DNA from: Panorpa germanica
Taxonomy: Eukaryota > Arthropoda > Insecta > Mecoptera > Panorpidae
DNA: 64,000 nt
Assembly (NCBI GenBank): GCA_963678705.1
Contig: OY783206.1
Location: 13,961,807 to 14,025,806 of the forward strand
Direction of reading: 5' to 3'
Part shown: piece by piece, positions 1 to 10,776 of the stretch
Position numbering within the stretch: the first letter of the stretch is position 1
Layout: each line of letters opens with the position of its first letter
Program-made: the position numbers and the translations under genes
Notes under the pieces: generated by a model
The model's database searches: none
Seen by the model: the letters and a program-made list of their open reading frames with translations, nothing else
Told to the model about the DNA's origin: nothing

Positions 1-390
1 AGAAATGGCTGGGTGTAAGAGATTTGGGTGTAACTGAAACAAGTGCAGCAAATGCCTATTTTGAGTGCTTTTGAGAAAACTTTGGAAAGAATAACAAAGT
101 TGACTAAATGTATCTAGTCGCTTTCTGTCGAAAAAAATATCTTTTATTGATAAATTTAGCGCTATAAAAAAAAGTCACTGAATTATTAAACTAAATATGT
201 ATAAGACATTTTAGGAATTGTAAATTTTTAATCAAACTTATGTGTTGCTTCTGAAATCAAAGACTTTTATTTTAGTAATTTTTAACAATTACAATAATTA
301 CATTGTTTAACTTAAATCATACTATCTTACCGGAAATCAAAGAAAGGACATTTAAAGTTTATTATTTAAATTGTCAATTCCTTTTTATCT
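1..390. other. AT-rich non-coding sequence
   Basis: AT-rich sequence with A and T runs. I see no coding frame, terminal inverted repeat or RNA gene. Confidence 0.5.
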
Positions 391-600
391 AATTTTATAA
401 TAACTTAACATTATGCACAGTGAGTTCTGTCAACTGTGTTGGCCGTTGGCACACACTACAATGGAAGTAGCTACAACTTATATTTACCGTTAGCTCATCT
501 GACCAGTATTTAATTTTATAATAATTTAACATTATGCATAGTGAGTTCTGTCAACTCCAAATAAGAATCAATATGTTGGCCGTTGGCACACACAAATGCA
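391..600. repeat. Two-copy tandem duplication, period about 121 bp
   Basis: A block starting AATTTTATAATAACTTAACA at 391 recurs from 512. Both copies share the stretch with GTGAGTTCTGTCAACT and the later TTGGCCGTTGGCACACAC. The second copy has about 20 extra bases between these blocks. It looks like a local duplication that has since diverged by small indels. No coding content is seen. Confidence 0.75.
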
Positions 601-987
601 GTTGCAATATTTCTGCTCAGTGTTACCAACTAAAGAAATATAATTTCTTTACATATGTACATGATGTTTCACATTTGATTTGAAGTAAAAAACACTGCGT
701 AAACTAAAAACAAATAATTTAATCTCTATAATTAAAATACCTATACTCGTATTGATTAATGTAAATTGTATATTACATATATTTGTAAATGTATATATTG
801 TTTGTTTGCATATATACATGTATATATAGTTTTTAGTGCTAATAAATGATGTATGAAAATGATGATGATGTTGATGCTGATGCAATTAAATAAATATTTT
901 TTATAAAATGTAAAAAATGAAACATATGCTCAAATTCATCCGGAAAGAACCGAACGCCGAATTAAAGAGCTACTAGTAGTAGTTTAA
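601..987. other. AT-rich non-coding sequence
   Basis: AT-rich with a TATA-rich patch around 770-830 and a short GATGAT run near 858. The small open frame on the minus strand here is a histidine-rich translation of the GAT run and has no sign of being a gene. Confidence 0.45.
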
Positions 988-1469
988 GGGTGTCCGCACA
1001 CGACACGACTAGTTGCAAACCTTAGCCCCGAATCTACTCGAAGCGAATGTGATTACAACGGTTGTTAGTGAGAGATCGAACGTGTATGCGAGTGAGATAA
1101 AACTCGAGGAAAAGCACACGAGTCAACGAGAAAATGAGTTTTCAACGAAAACGAACATGAGCTATACAATAGCAAAACAGGGGATTCTATTGTGTTATAT
1201 TTGATTGTATGTATGTATTTAAATACTTTTCAATAGTATTCGTAAACATCTCTGTTGATGAAACCAACAATCCACTACGACCGAGAATTCTAGTCGCTGA
1301 ATATATGCTCAAAACCAATTTAAAATCAGTTTAGTTACGTTCGTGGCGTGTCTTTTATCTCATTCGTAAACACGTTCGTTCTTTTACTAATAACACAGTT
1401 GTAATCACATTCGGTTCGGGCAGATTCGGGGCTAAGGTTTGCAACCAGTCGCCTCTTGTGCGGACGCCC
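988..1469. mobile_element. Fold-back MITE with long inverted arms
   Basis: The left end starts GGGTGTCCGCACACGACACG and the right end is its approximate reverse complement, closing with GCGGACGCCC. The arms match over roughly 140 bp with scattered mismatches. Each reads inward through TTGCAAACC, TTAGCCCCGAATCT and GTGATTACAAC, then a GTTAGTGAGAG-like block. The 482-bp element encodes no transposase, so it is a non-autonomous DNA transposon of unassigned superfamily. Right-arm relatives occur at 53550-53681 and 56560-56712. The target duplication is not clear. Confidence 0.8.
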
Positions 1470-2375
1470 CAAGTATGCATTGTTGTGGTCACTGGTGCCT
1501 TTCTTCAAAGTACCAACACCAAGTGAAGATATATTTCAAAATAAAACAATCTAAAACACAACCTAGAACAAATGTTAAAAAGCAGACATTAGCTTATTTT
1601 GTTTTCTCTAAAAGTTTTTATCGTAGCATGTACGATAACCCAATTGTACATATATACATTAGTTTTTTGTGCACAAAACGAACAACGAACAGCAGCAGTT
1701 AACAGTGTATGGGGCCATGATCATCGGGAATGTTGCAGTGTTTCCCTTAAAGAAACAAAAGAGAAAAAGAAGACACAAACTCCGACGCTGACGCCAACGC
1801 CGCCAACGCCAGTGCCATCGTGATCTTACTTCTTGTTTTTTGGCTTATTGAAAACTTTAAAACATGACATTTTTGTAATATATATAAAAGTGGCATTTTA
1901 CAACCAGAGACAAAAGGGGAAGAAAATATAGAAAAACTCTCAATACATTGGTACAGGAAAAGAGATATGCGACTCTTAGCGGAAGTGGGATGGAAAACTC
2001 TTCAAGGAAAATTGAAATTCGTGACAAACTCGAGACATTTTGTAATTACTTATTTTAAATACTTTTTCGTGCTTCATTAACACTGGCTGGATGAGTTATT
2101 TGTTTTTATTTACTTCATTTATTATTAGTTCGTTTAATGTGGCGCTGAATGCACTTATTACTGCGCGTCACGGATGCAATTTATTACGCTGTACGTAGAG
2201 TTATGGCCTCGTACTTACGAACGAAATACTTTCAGCAATGAATGTTATTTGATGATGCCCTTCAAAGTGTTTGTTAATGGTTTTTAAAAGTCCGAGAACT
2301 TTACTAGCTCTACATGATCTTTGTAGACCATCTGTAGACGAGTGGTCTTGAGAAAAATAACAATTATGAACTAAA
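1470..2375. other. Unassigned sequence
   Basis: No recognisable gene. A short low-complexity patch of CGACGC/CCAACGCC-like repeats lies near 1780-1820. Several small frames overlap here, but none shows conserved motifs or a credible start context. Confidence 0.4.
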
Positions 2376-3115
2376 GCCCCATTCCCACTCACTGTTTTTA
2401 GTTTAATTTAAGGTTTTAACCTTAATGCCTCATCCCACTCACTCTTTTGATATTTTATTTATTGTTTTTATTTTATACTGTAATCTAGATTTCAGATTAT
2501 CGTTTAAGCATTTCTTTTCACATTTATGTTTTCCTTTAAGTTTAGTTAATTTCGTTCGTCGTTAATAATATAAATTTTTACAGTTCGACAGTAGGACAAA
2601 ATTGTATGTGGAATAATTAAAATTGCTATTTTTAATAACAATTAGTAATAGAAATTGTTTTTGCTTCTTTATTTTTGACAAACTGATTTTAAACTTCTTT
2701 CAAAAGTAAATCCTACTGCATTTTGACAGATTGTCACATTTTGGAGGTTATAATATAATATATTTTTTCTTAATTTAATATTATTTATTTAAAACATTGG
2801 ACTTTGTAAGGTTCTAAAAAAACTAAGAAAACTTAAAAAATAAATTAATTTAAAAATGGTACTGTGAATGACTACGCTAAACAATATAAATTAAAAACAA
2901 AATACAAAACTAAATTAAAACAGTGAGTGGGAATGATACTTAATTGTAATTTTGAACTTGTTAAAACATGCGTCATTCGGTACGTAATTTCTATCTTTAT
3001 TTAATATAAATTATTGTATTTAATATAATGTAGTTCTTTATATTTCACAAGGTGATACTTATACTTTAGGTTAAAACCTTAAACTAACACTAAAACTCAG
3101 TGAGTGGGAATGGGG
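2376..3115. mobile_element. Outer MITE of the CCCACTCACT family, split by a relative
   Basis: The left end GCCCCATTCCCACTCACTGT and the right end CAGTGAGTGGGAATGGGGTT are inverted repeats. The match continues inward through AAGGTTTTAACCTTAA on the left and its complement near 3067-3085. Flanks are TAAA on the left and TTTA on the right, close to the TTAA flanks of other copies. The outer element is short, about 225 bp once the inserted MITE at 2426-2939 is removed. Non-coding. Confidence 0.75.
2426..2939 (+). mobile_element. Inner MITE, CCCACTCACT family copy 1
   Basis: A 514-bp element flanked by TTAA at 2422-2425 and TTAA at 2940-2943. Its ends are CATCCCACTCACTCTTTTGA and, inverted, AACAGTGAGTGGGAATGATA. 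A TTAA target duplication points to a piggyBac-type mobilisation, which is inferred from the flanks only. Sister copies lie at 14325-14745, 22908-23433, 27695-28229 and 42906-43447, and share internal text such as the TACTGCATTTTGACA block. No open frame. Confidence 0.82.
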
Positions 3116-3829
3116 TTTATGACAGTACTCTAGTAAATTTATTTTTTATTTTAAATTATTAGGAATTGGATACTATTGAAGTATGATGTGACGACACCTT
3201 AAAATAAAGTGTGAGATGAGTATGCGAGAGTGAGATAGAGTGATGTTTGACGCTGACTGCTGTGTCTTCAAATTCAATCCACGAATCATAGTTATATTTT
3301 TCTGAGTTTGGTTGTTATAAAAAAAAATTGGTTATGTATATGAATCAAAAATCGGCTGACGTTAAACAAAATTAACAAAAAAACAAGGAATATGATGTTA
3401 ATAAAGAGTCTTTCAACAAAAGGTATTATTTTAAATAATAGGAATACGCAATATTTTCGTAAAAAGTTGTGATATTTTTATTAGTAAAAACTAGTAATGG
3501 TTAGCAATGGAATACAATACATTCCTGTTAAATGTTTGCCTAAGACTCTTCTCACAAACGGTCATTGTTTGAAATTTTTAATCACGTCTTTGCATAGTAG
3601 CGGCTGGGTTTCGATAACAGAAGTTTTAATATTGTCTTGTAAATCTAATGGCCTTATCAACAACAGCATAGAAGTTTTTTTCTTAGTTGCATAAAACTCG
3701 CATTAATATAATAGGTTCAGCTAAAGAGAACGTGGATGGCAAGCTCACATGTCATTTTTATGTATCACCAGATTTTGATGAACGTCTCTTGGGACAGATT
3801 GTAAATTATGAACTGAATTTTAAAAAATG
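3116..3829. other. Unassigned sequence with a short dispersed motif
   Basis: The motif TTTTCTGAGTTTGGTTGTTA at about 3298 recurs at 17383 and, diverged, at 47951, so a small dispersed repeat is likely. The 65-codon frame at 3497-3694 has no recognisable motif and I do not call it a gene. Confidence 0.35.
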
Positions 3830-4054
3830 TTGTCTTGTGCCGTGGTTGAAACGTTGTTGAAGCATTGGCGTAGAATTAATCTTTAACGTAACCCCAAAGA
3901 GAAAATTGTAAAGTCTCCACTTCGAGAAATCCCATCTCCAGAAAATTTTGCACAAAATAGACCCATTGTTCCACGAGATGTGTGGTTGGTGACGCCATCC
4001 TGCTGAAAACAAACATCATTCACATCCATAGCATCAATTTCAGGCCTCAATTGA
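3830..4054 (-). pseudogene. Fragment of a Tc1/mariner-type DDE transposase
   Basis: Read on the minus strand from about 4054, the sequence gives PEIDAMDVNDVCFQQDG followed by VTNHTSRGTMGLFCAKF. It then gives SGDGISRSGDF and, after a frame change, FLFGVTLKINS. This parallels the mid-to-late part of DDE_3-type insect transposases: the FQQDGAxxHT block holding the second catalytic aspartate, then ISRxGDxxWPPRS, then FLWGxVK. Only about 75 residues remain, the WPPRS block is lost and the frame is broken. It is a decayed scrap of a DNA transposon with no neighbouring termini visible. The superfamily is fairly secure and the subfamily is not. Confidence 0.7.
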
Positions 4055-4454
4055 GTCTCAATTATGAATTTTGAATCAAATCATTATATTTTAATCATCG
4101 TTCTGTTGACCTACATTCCGCTGTGCTTTTTTATGAAAATAATTAATACATAGTAGCATAAAAAATGTAAAATTATTGATGTTCAGTTTTATAAATTACA
4201 GATACGAGTATTATACATTTAGTAGAGCATTTATTTAAAATGAAAATATAATAGCAAAGGTCGTATATACTTAACATAAAAAATGTTACATATCTACGTT
4301 TTAAGGGATAGTACAGTCAATAAGGGTTAAATCTCGAAATGAAAATTAGAAAGCTGCATGTTTGTATAAACGTTTGTTGTAACGTTCTATAAGCTGACTA
4401 AAAAGTTTGTGCCGTAAGTAAAAGTAAACGTGTCCGCGATATTATTTGCAAATA
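4055..4454. other. AT-rich non-coding sequence
   Basis: No gene or terminal repeat recognised. The 5' part of the transposase relic at 3830-4054 would be expected here on the minus strand, but I could not read it. Confidence 0.4.
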
Positions 4455-5592
4455 CAGTGCAATCTCGATATATAATCTCAAAGGGAATAACAAAATTATC
4501 GAATTATTGAGGATTTCGATATTGCCCAGGTTCGGTTTGTGGGTCACTTTCATATATTGTTAACGAATACTCTGTGTACATTTATCTGAGCACAACTCTG
4601 CTATTTTTAAACTAAGCACTATTACACTGGCCTTACAGATATCTGGTACCCGCACTACTTTGGCAATGATACCCAACCTAGAATTTATTACCTGCATAGA
4701 TTGCAATCCTTTTGACAAAAGGTTTATATAGGCTAGAGAAGCAAAAAATAGCATTTAGTAAGTAAAGACCTCTAAAGTACAATAACTACTTCTCTCTTTT
4801 GATCTGTTAACCTCTCAGAAGACTAACGTACTTAGTTTCTTCGCGGCACTGACAAATTATAAAAAAACACGCTTAGAGTATATATGGTAAGCTAGTGGTA
4901 TATTTTTAAACAAATAAAAATAGGTTTCAATATAAGAAAATAATTGTATTTTCAGTGTATTAAATTCAATTAGTAAATATTGTGAAGCAATAATAATATA
5001 GTTCATATTACGACAGTTCGGCGGCGACTTATACTTAAAACTTTAAACTTTTAAACTGCCGATATAACTAAAAAGCACTGACTCACTTATTTTTCTATAA
5101 TATATATAGAAACGAATAAGATAAAAGTCATTATCGTATTTATAGATTTATACCGCTCTTATAACCTCTTTTAAGTATAAGTTGCCGCCGAACTATCGTA
5201 ATTTGGACTAACCTACGTTAATTAATAAAGTTCACTGTACAATCACTGCAATTAGAAAAATTACATTTCATTCATTACTACATACTTTTGTAGTAATAAT
5301 AACACAATACATTGATTAGCACTGATTCTTAAATTTTATGGAAATCTGTAATCATATTGTAATAAAATTAAGTGCGTCTTAAAAAAAACATAGGAATTGC
5401 AGTCTGTATACAATGAAAGTGTCACTTTATCCATTGCGCAAATTCGATATATCGAGATCTACCCTGACCAAGCATCGATATGTACAAGTAAAAATAATAT
5501 GGGAGAGACAGGCAAATTCAAGGGGAATGAAAAAACTTCGATTTATCAAGGAAATCGATAATATCGAGGTTCAATATATTGAGGTTGCACTG
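4455..5592. mobile_element. Tigger/pogo-like DNA element, non-autonomous
   Basis: The left end is CAGTGCAATCTCGATATATA. The right end, inverted, is CAGTGCAACCTCAATATATT. Both are flanked by the dinucleotide TA (4453-4454 and 5593-5594). The CAGTxxAACCTCGATATA-type terminus with a TA duplication is typical of pogo/Tigger elements. Subterminal regions on both sides are rich in ATCGAT/TTATCGA motifs. At 1138 bp, part of it the inserted 194-bp MITE at 5008-5201, it is too short and too broken to encode a transposase. The small minus-strand frame at 4560-4754 is at the wrong end to be an N-terminal DNA-binding domain. Confidence 0.72.
5008..5201. mobile_element. 194-bp MITE nested in the Tigger-like element
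   Basis: Near-perfect terminal inverted repeats of about 33 bp: ATTACGACAGTTCGGCGGCG on the left and, inverted, ATTACGATAGTTCGGCGGCA on the right, each continuing ACTTATACTTAAAA. The centre is AT-rich and non-coding. A solo end of the same type (CACCGCCAAACTCTCGTAAT) occurs near 14167. The superfamily is not assignable from the ends alone. Confidence 0.8.
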
Positions 5593-6646
5593 TAACACAT
5601 TTCCAATGCCACATATGTCATTAGATATTATTATAAAACTTCTAGATCATAAAACTCTATACAAATTTAATTTTCCAAATAAACCGCGGGGATTTGCAGA
5701 TTAATGTATTGGGAGAAATAAAAATATTTAACTTTGAAGGCCATTGACCTTTATTTGCGTGCACGTGATTTTATGATACTTCTTTATAATTTTTATTCCG
5801 TGGTTGAACCTGATTTGACTGGGCTATGAGTTTATACAATATTTACAGTTTTGGTTTAAACATATTGTTGTGGTGATGAAATATAAATGAGGACATTTAC
5901 GTATACGCCGGACCGGGCCGTGTATTGTCCGAACCATAGAGTCCACTTTTCTTTAAATAATAAATAGCCAATCTTAAAAGGGAATTAAATCGTGCGACAG
6001 ACACCTGCTGGTGTCCCATCAAGGGTAACAAAGAACAAACCACAACGCTCATTCTATTCATAAATAATCACAAATCTAATTTATTCATTAATTTAACAAT
6101 GAATATGAAATAATATAATATTAGCGAATTCAAACAGCATTTTTATTTTATTTTACGAACATATTCTACTTTTACGACAATAATATCTATTTAATGGAGG
6201 TTTTACTACCCCCTGGGTTGAGTAAAACGAGAACCCTATGCATTACCCTTAATGTTTAATAAGGTCGTTCCCTGATATGAGCTGCAACTATCCACTTAAA
6301 TTTTCATGGAGTCATAGAGCTAAGTACCATCTAGCGGCAGAATGCAGCAACACGTTGCAGTCCGATTAATATTTTTGTATTTTATTTTAAATGTACATTT
6401 TAAAGTAAGTCGTTGTGTAAAATGGGAATAATTGTAAAGTTATTATATGCAGAAAGAACAATTATTGTTTAATATCTTTATTCAGTGGTGGCTCAATAAG
6501 TATTTCATCATAGATGACGTCACGAGTAATTCCTAAAGCATATGATGAGGTAGTTTGACTACTGGAAGGAACCTCTGCAAAGTTTCAGCGTGATCCGATG
6601 CTTAGATTGTGTGTGACCGCCATTTAAAGCAAGTGGACCATTGTTA
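5593..6646. other. Unassigned sequence
   Basis: About 1 kb with no gene, RNA or transposon terminus that I can support. A short interrupted palindrome (GACACCTGCTGGTGTC) sits near 6000. The rest is ordinary AT-rich sequence. Confidence 0.4.
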
Positions 6647-7021
6647 CCCAGTAAACATTTTGGAGTAAATTCTACTTAATTTCTATTACGTATCATGAAT
6701 TTTTTGTTTGGAACGTGTTCGTTTTCTATTCAGTCGTTCAAAGGAAAGGTCCTTTTTATGAGCTACAGACATTGCAACGACGGTTCACTGCTGAATTAAA
6801 AGCGGAGTAGGTTTATGATTTATGACCGGATAATAAAAATATACCCATGTGGGAAAGAAACAGAAATACTTAATGAATGATGTTGGAAAAAGAAAGAATA
6901 TTATTATGAAAAACTAACACAAAATCTGTGACAGGTAGAGAACTTGTAAAGCGTTAGAATAGAATTGTACGAGTGACTCGAACTTCACCAAATAGGGCAC
7001 TTCACCAAATTGTTTACTGGG
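6647..7021. mobile_element. TA-flanked MITE, CCCAGTAAAC family copy 1
   Basis: A 375-bp element with ends CCCAGTAAACATTTTGGAGT and, inverted, CCCAGTAAACAATTTGGTGA. It is flanked by TA at 6645-6646 and 7022-7023, so a Tc1/mariner-type MITE is likely. Internal text GATGTTGGAAAAAGAAAGAA recurs in the split copy at 15654-16496. A third copy lies at 41985-42195. Non-coding. Confidence 0.78.
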
Positions 7022-7027
7022 TATGGA

Positions 7028-8438
7028 CAGGGGCGGCTGTCAAAATAATCACAAAATAACATATAATACTCAATTACATACTGACTTTATACTTAGGAAG
7101 TTGCAAGGAATCTCTATGCCGTATCAATTAAAACATCTTTTCGCTCGAAGAAATATTCCCCGTGCGCTCTCCACAGCGCACGTAGCTGCTCCATATGAGA
7201 CTACTATGGAATATGCGATACATCGCCCAGCGCGTGAGAAAGAAGATACTCAGTGCAAACTATATGAAGAATCTAGTATTGACCGTGTGTCGCACGATGC
7301 ATTGTTTGCTGAAATAAAATGACATGAGCCGGCTGGCCGCACTTGTGACGCGTGATTATTTTTGTTTACATAATTAGCGATTGTATTTGATTTTCTATAC
7401 TTTAGTCGATTGTGAACCGTTACTGTGACTGTGACTGTGAATAAACGTAAAAATGAGTATTAACTTTAATATTGATTATCAAAGCCAATCTATTTTAAGT
7501 ATGTTTATAAGTTGTAACTTATGAATTATGAATTAAGTATTGTAAATATTTATAAATGTATCTTTTTAAGGAGGTACAGGACGTACCGTCAATGTAAAAA
7601 GTTTATCTCTCGGTAATACGAAATGCAAAATACGAAGTACATGAGGGACGAGCAAATATTGGGACTGTATCTTTGAAAATGAATTTTTCAATTCCCTATT
7701 AATCTGCTTTTTGCTTGTTGAAATGATTTTTTATGCATATAATAGTTTAATAAATGAAAACTTACCTATAATTAATATCAAATTTATATTAATTCAATTT
7801 AAATACAAATTAAATATTTTGAAAAATGTATAATAAATTTTGCAACGCTGCAAATTTACGTGTGTTGACGCATGCGTGATTTGGTTCTTTGACCAATAAA
7901 TTGTTATATTTTATATAACATTTATTCCGATTTTGCTCAAATTGGCATTTGCAACGTTGGCTTATAACCTACATTTACTGTTTTTTAAAGGTTTTATTTA
8001 AATATTTTCGTATATAGGTATCTTTTTGATAATTTTCTTTTTGCAATAGTTACAGAAAAGATTATTCTATATACACCTAGTTTTTGAAAGCCGTATCACC
8101 ATTTTTTTATAGTTAAAAGTTGTATTATGTGGTGAAATTGAGCTAAAAATTATGATTTATATGGAAAATGACTATTTTTAATCATGTATAAAAAGAAAAC
8201 TATGAACCCTAGGTCTCTAAAATTTTGAGACAGCATGTATTTCCAACCCTCCAAATTTCACAACGTTTTCATCCTTTACGTTAACGTCCTGTACCTCCTT
8301 AAGTGCTAATACCTTTAGAACGTTGATGCACTCTAATAAATATTAAAAAAAGAAGTTGATTATATTAAAAACAATTATAAAACTTTAAAAATAATAATAA
8401 AGCGCAGTATCAGCTCTCGTAGCCAGCAGCCGCCACTG
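7028..8438. mobile_element. hAT-type element carrying an inserted MITE
   Basis: The left end CAGGGGCGGCTGTC and the right end (inverted CAGTGGCGGCTGCTGGCT) are hAT-like. The 8-bp flanks GGTATGGA and GTTATAGA match at 6 of 8 positions. Without the 729-bp MITE at 7570-8298 the element is about 680 bp. It aligns with the cleaner copy at 59041-59536 along shared text such as TTTATACTTAGGAA, CTCTATGCCG and AAGATACTCAGTGC. It contains a 99-codon open frame at 7023-7322. The sister copy is broken in the same region and no hAT motif is visible, so I treat that frame as chance. Confidence 0.78.
7570..8298 (+). mobile_element. TTAA-flanked MITE, GGAGGTACAGG family copy 1
   Basis: A 729-bp element with ends GGAGGTACAGGACGT and ACGTCCTGTACCTCC, perfect inverted repeats of 15 bp. 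It is flanked by TTAA at 7566-7569 and 8299-8302. The TTAA duplication suggests mobilisation by a piggyBac-type transposase (inference). Internal text AAAAAGTTTATCTCTCGGTA is shared with the truncated copy at 30209-30770. Non-coding. Confidence 0.85.
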
Positions 8439-8570
8439 GTTATAGATAAAACAATCTCACACTTTAACCGTTTTCTTGCGGCTTTCTCAGTAGGATGTAG
8501 TCACATTAACACATTTTATTTATGAGAGAAAATTTTAATGTTTATTAATACACGACTAAAAATACTAGAC

Positions 8571-8760
8571 ATGTGCGTATATCGCCTCCTTATATAGAAT
8601 TAGGCCTATAGTTCACATTGCTATTGAAGCGTATTCGAGTTATGAGCAAAAATCCAAAAAAAACCTGAAGAAATTCTCATTACTTCTACAGTTTTTATCA
8701 CATAAAGTTGAAATAGTGCTACAACGACGTATTTAAGAAAAATAACTCGAACTGTTTACC
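8571..8760. repeat. Dispersed repeat, fragment
   Basis: Contains GTATATCGCCTCCTTATATA, a TTCGAGTTATGAGCAAAAA-like block, and TTTTTATCACATAAAGTTGA. The same blocks recur, in a duplicated arrangement, at 32340-32680. No termini are clear, so the type of element is unknown. Confidence 0.6.
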
Positions 8761-9020
8761 ACTGTTTCATATGTCCCTATTCTTAATATGTTTCACGTGT
8801 TGTTAAATTTCACTACTTTCGGCTGCAAAGTTGCGAACAACAGTGGTATACGTGCATAGTCGTACATAACGTGAGCTGTGCCAAGTGACAGTCCTTTGTG
8901 TTTATTATTTCATTGTGAGCCAAACGGTGAGTAAGTAAAACGATAAAGATATACAGGGCAGTGCATTAAATAACACTCAGGTAACGTGGTCTACTAATTG
9001 AGAAGCACCTCCAATTCACC

Positions 9021-9235
9021 CTACTCAATAAGTTAACGGCAAAGTCATACTGTGAGACAGGTCAATCGGAAAAGAACATTTTAACATAAAGCAGTTGACA
9101 TTTGCACCGATCAAAACTCAGTTGGATGCTGTTCATGAAAGGTCTGTCCAACTTTGAAGATCTATTCTTGGATAAGATACGTGATCGAAAATCAATTAAA
9201 GATGAAGCAGGTTCAGGACGTCCACTTGGGTGAGC
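9021..9235 (+). pseudogene. Possible mariner transposase N-terminal scrap
   Basis: ACTCAATAAGTT at 9022 matches the outer terminus of the mariner-derived elements at 21580 and 45209. Further on, one frame gives IRDRKSIKDEAGSGRPL and ends at a stop. That pattern fits the linker after the second helix-turn-helix of mariner transposases, where a GRxS-x-DExRSGRP segment is usual. The rest of the coding region is unreadable. Weak but internally consistent. Confidence 0.42.
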
Positions 9236-10731
9236 TCTGGACCTGGTGTAGAGCTCCAAGGAGTCTATGTTAAAAAATAAAAGAAGAATTTGGAAAAACT
9301 GAAAACGGAAATATTGCTTTTTTACCTTACTTATTGAACCACCGTCGAATATGTATTTGGTTCGAGTATGTAATGGACTGATCGAATTATTTTTTATAGT
9401 AAAGATAAATCCATTCCTGTTTTATCTGCAACATATTTACTGGGTAGGTCATCCGATTCATCACAGATTCCAGAATCCAGCAGAATACAAAGGTTATGGA
9501 GTAGAAGTAATTTCAAAGGTCTCGACCATAATACATGGAAGTGGGTTAAATGTACCTATAACCTACCCTTAGATAAATAATATTTTGGCTAAAATAATCT
9601 TCTGGGCTGTTACCTGCGTATCACTTGTAGAGATAGAATACCATTCCACTCTCCCTTCACCCCCTCCTGTTGTCCTTCAAACATATTTCACATCAGTGAC
9701 ATATAAGCCGTGTCATATATTCAAACCGAAACGTTTCCAGGAATGTGTGTAGTTTCGAGGATCGTTTCATCTCCAAAGTGTTCCAGAATAACAGGAATAC
9801 CTTCCTGGCATCTGTAGGAAGATATCTTATGGATGAGTCTCCTGACACGGACGTGGACGTAGACACCAACGCGGACGCCAGCGTCGGCTTTGTCTGGTTG
9901 ACTGTCGAACGACATTTTCAATTTTTAAAAAGAAGAAACATATGGAGGGGGATAAGGAAGGAGTAGAAGGTTTAGTGTAGTCATATAAGAAAACTAAAGG
10001 GTGCAATACACCCCTCTACATGAACGATTTTCCGGATATACATACCTACTTATTTGAAATATGTCATATCCATAGATATTTTCTCTGAAAACCTTTCTGA
10101 GATGTCTGTCTGGAAATCCCCGGAGGGATGTACTCTTCGCATTAGACATGTATTCCTACCCGTTGTAACATCCCCCGCACTGTTTTATATCCTTTTTTTA
10201 TTAGGGTACTTGTCATAGAATATATTAAATTTATAAAACCAAACATAAAACTGAAATAAACAACTATATGTTCATCATTTGAGGAAAGAATTGTTTTTAG
10301 GAGTCTGTTAAACCGTTGCCTATACACAATCCTGCTTTAGGACGTCGGGACGGAGCCTGGCGTCCTCCTAGATCAGTAGGATACGCTTTAGGGTGATTTT
10401 ACTACGAGAAAAATTGATTCTTATAAATCATTTCACTATTCATAGATAACAAAATATATTGACTCTCTCTCAACATGTATTCGTTGTGTATACGATTCTA
10501 TTTATTCATATTATTTGTTATTGTTGTTGCACAGTAAGCTCTAGTTTTCCATTTCCCATCCCAACTAGCACGAAAATGGGAAAGCTTACTACGCAACCCA
10601 TATAATTCAAAAGCTCGAACAAAACAATTACATTTTTGACACTAGATCTAGTTACATCGTTACATGTTTATTAGTTTAAGGTTCTACGACCGTTTTCTCT
10701 ACGATAGTAGTTCTATAGATGTTGTAGACCC
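9236..10731. other. Unassigned sequence
   Basis: About 1.5 kb without a supported feature. Overlapping small frames on both strands near 9721-9966 coincide with a locally GC-rich GACGTAGACACC-like patch and look like shadows of composition. A GGACG...CGTCC inverted pair occurs near 10340-10370. No gene is recognised. Confidence 0.35.
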
Positions 10732-10776
10732 CTCTACGGCCTCTACGGCCTCTACGTCCGCTACGGCCTCTACGGT
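10732..10776. repeat. Short tandem repeat, 9-bp unit x5
   Basis: Five consecutive units of CTCTACGGC or one-to-two-base variants (10732-10740, 10741-10749, 10750-10758, 10759-10767, 10768-10776). Related TCTACG and GTAGAC words are scattered on both sides and again at 13390-13480. Confidence 0.8.

Noticed and set aside
4560-4754. Minus-strand frame with a faint pogo-type helix-turn-helix look
   Set aside because: On the minus strand the N-terminus should lie near 5592, but this frame is at the opposite end. The resemblance is too weak to outweigh that.
7023-7322. 99-codon open frame
   Set aside because: It starts 5 bp outside a hAT MITE terminus and runs through the element. The sister copy at 59041 is broken in this region and no transposase motif is visible.
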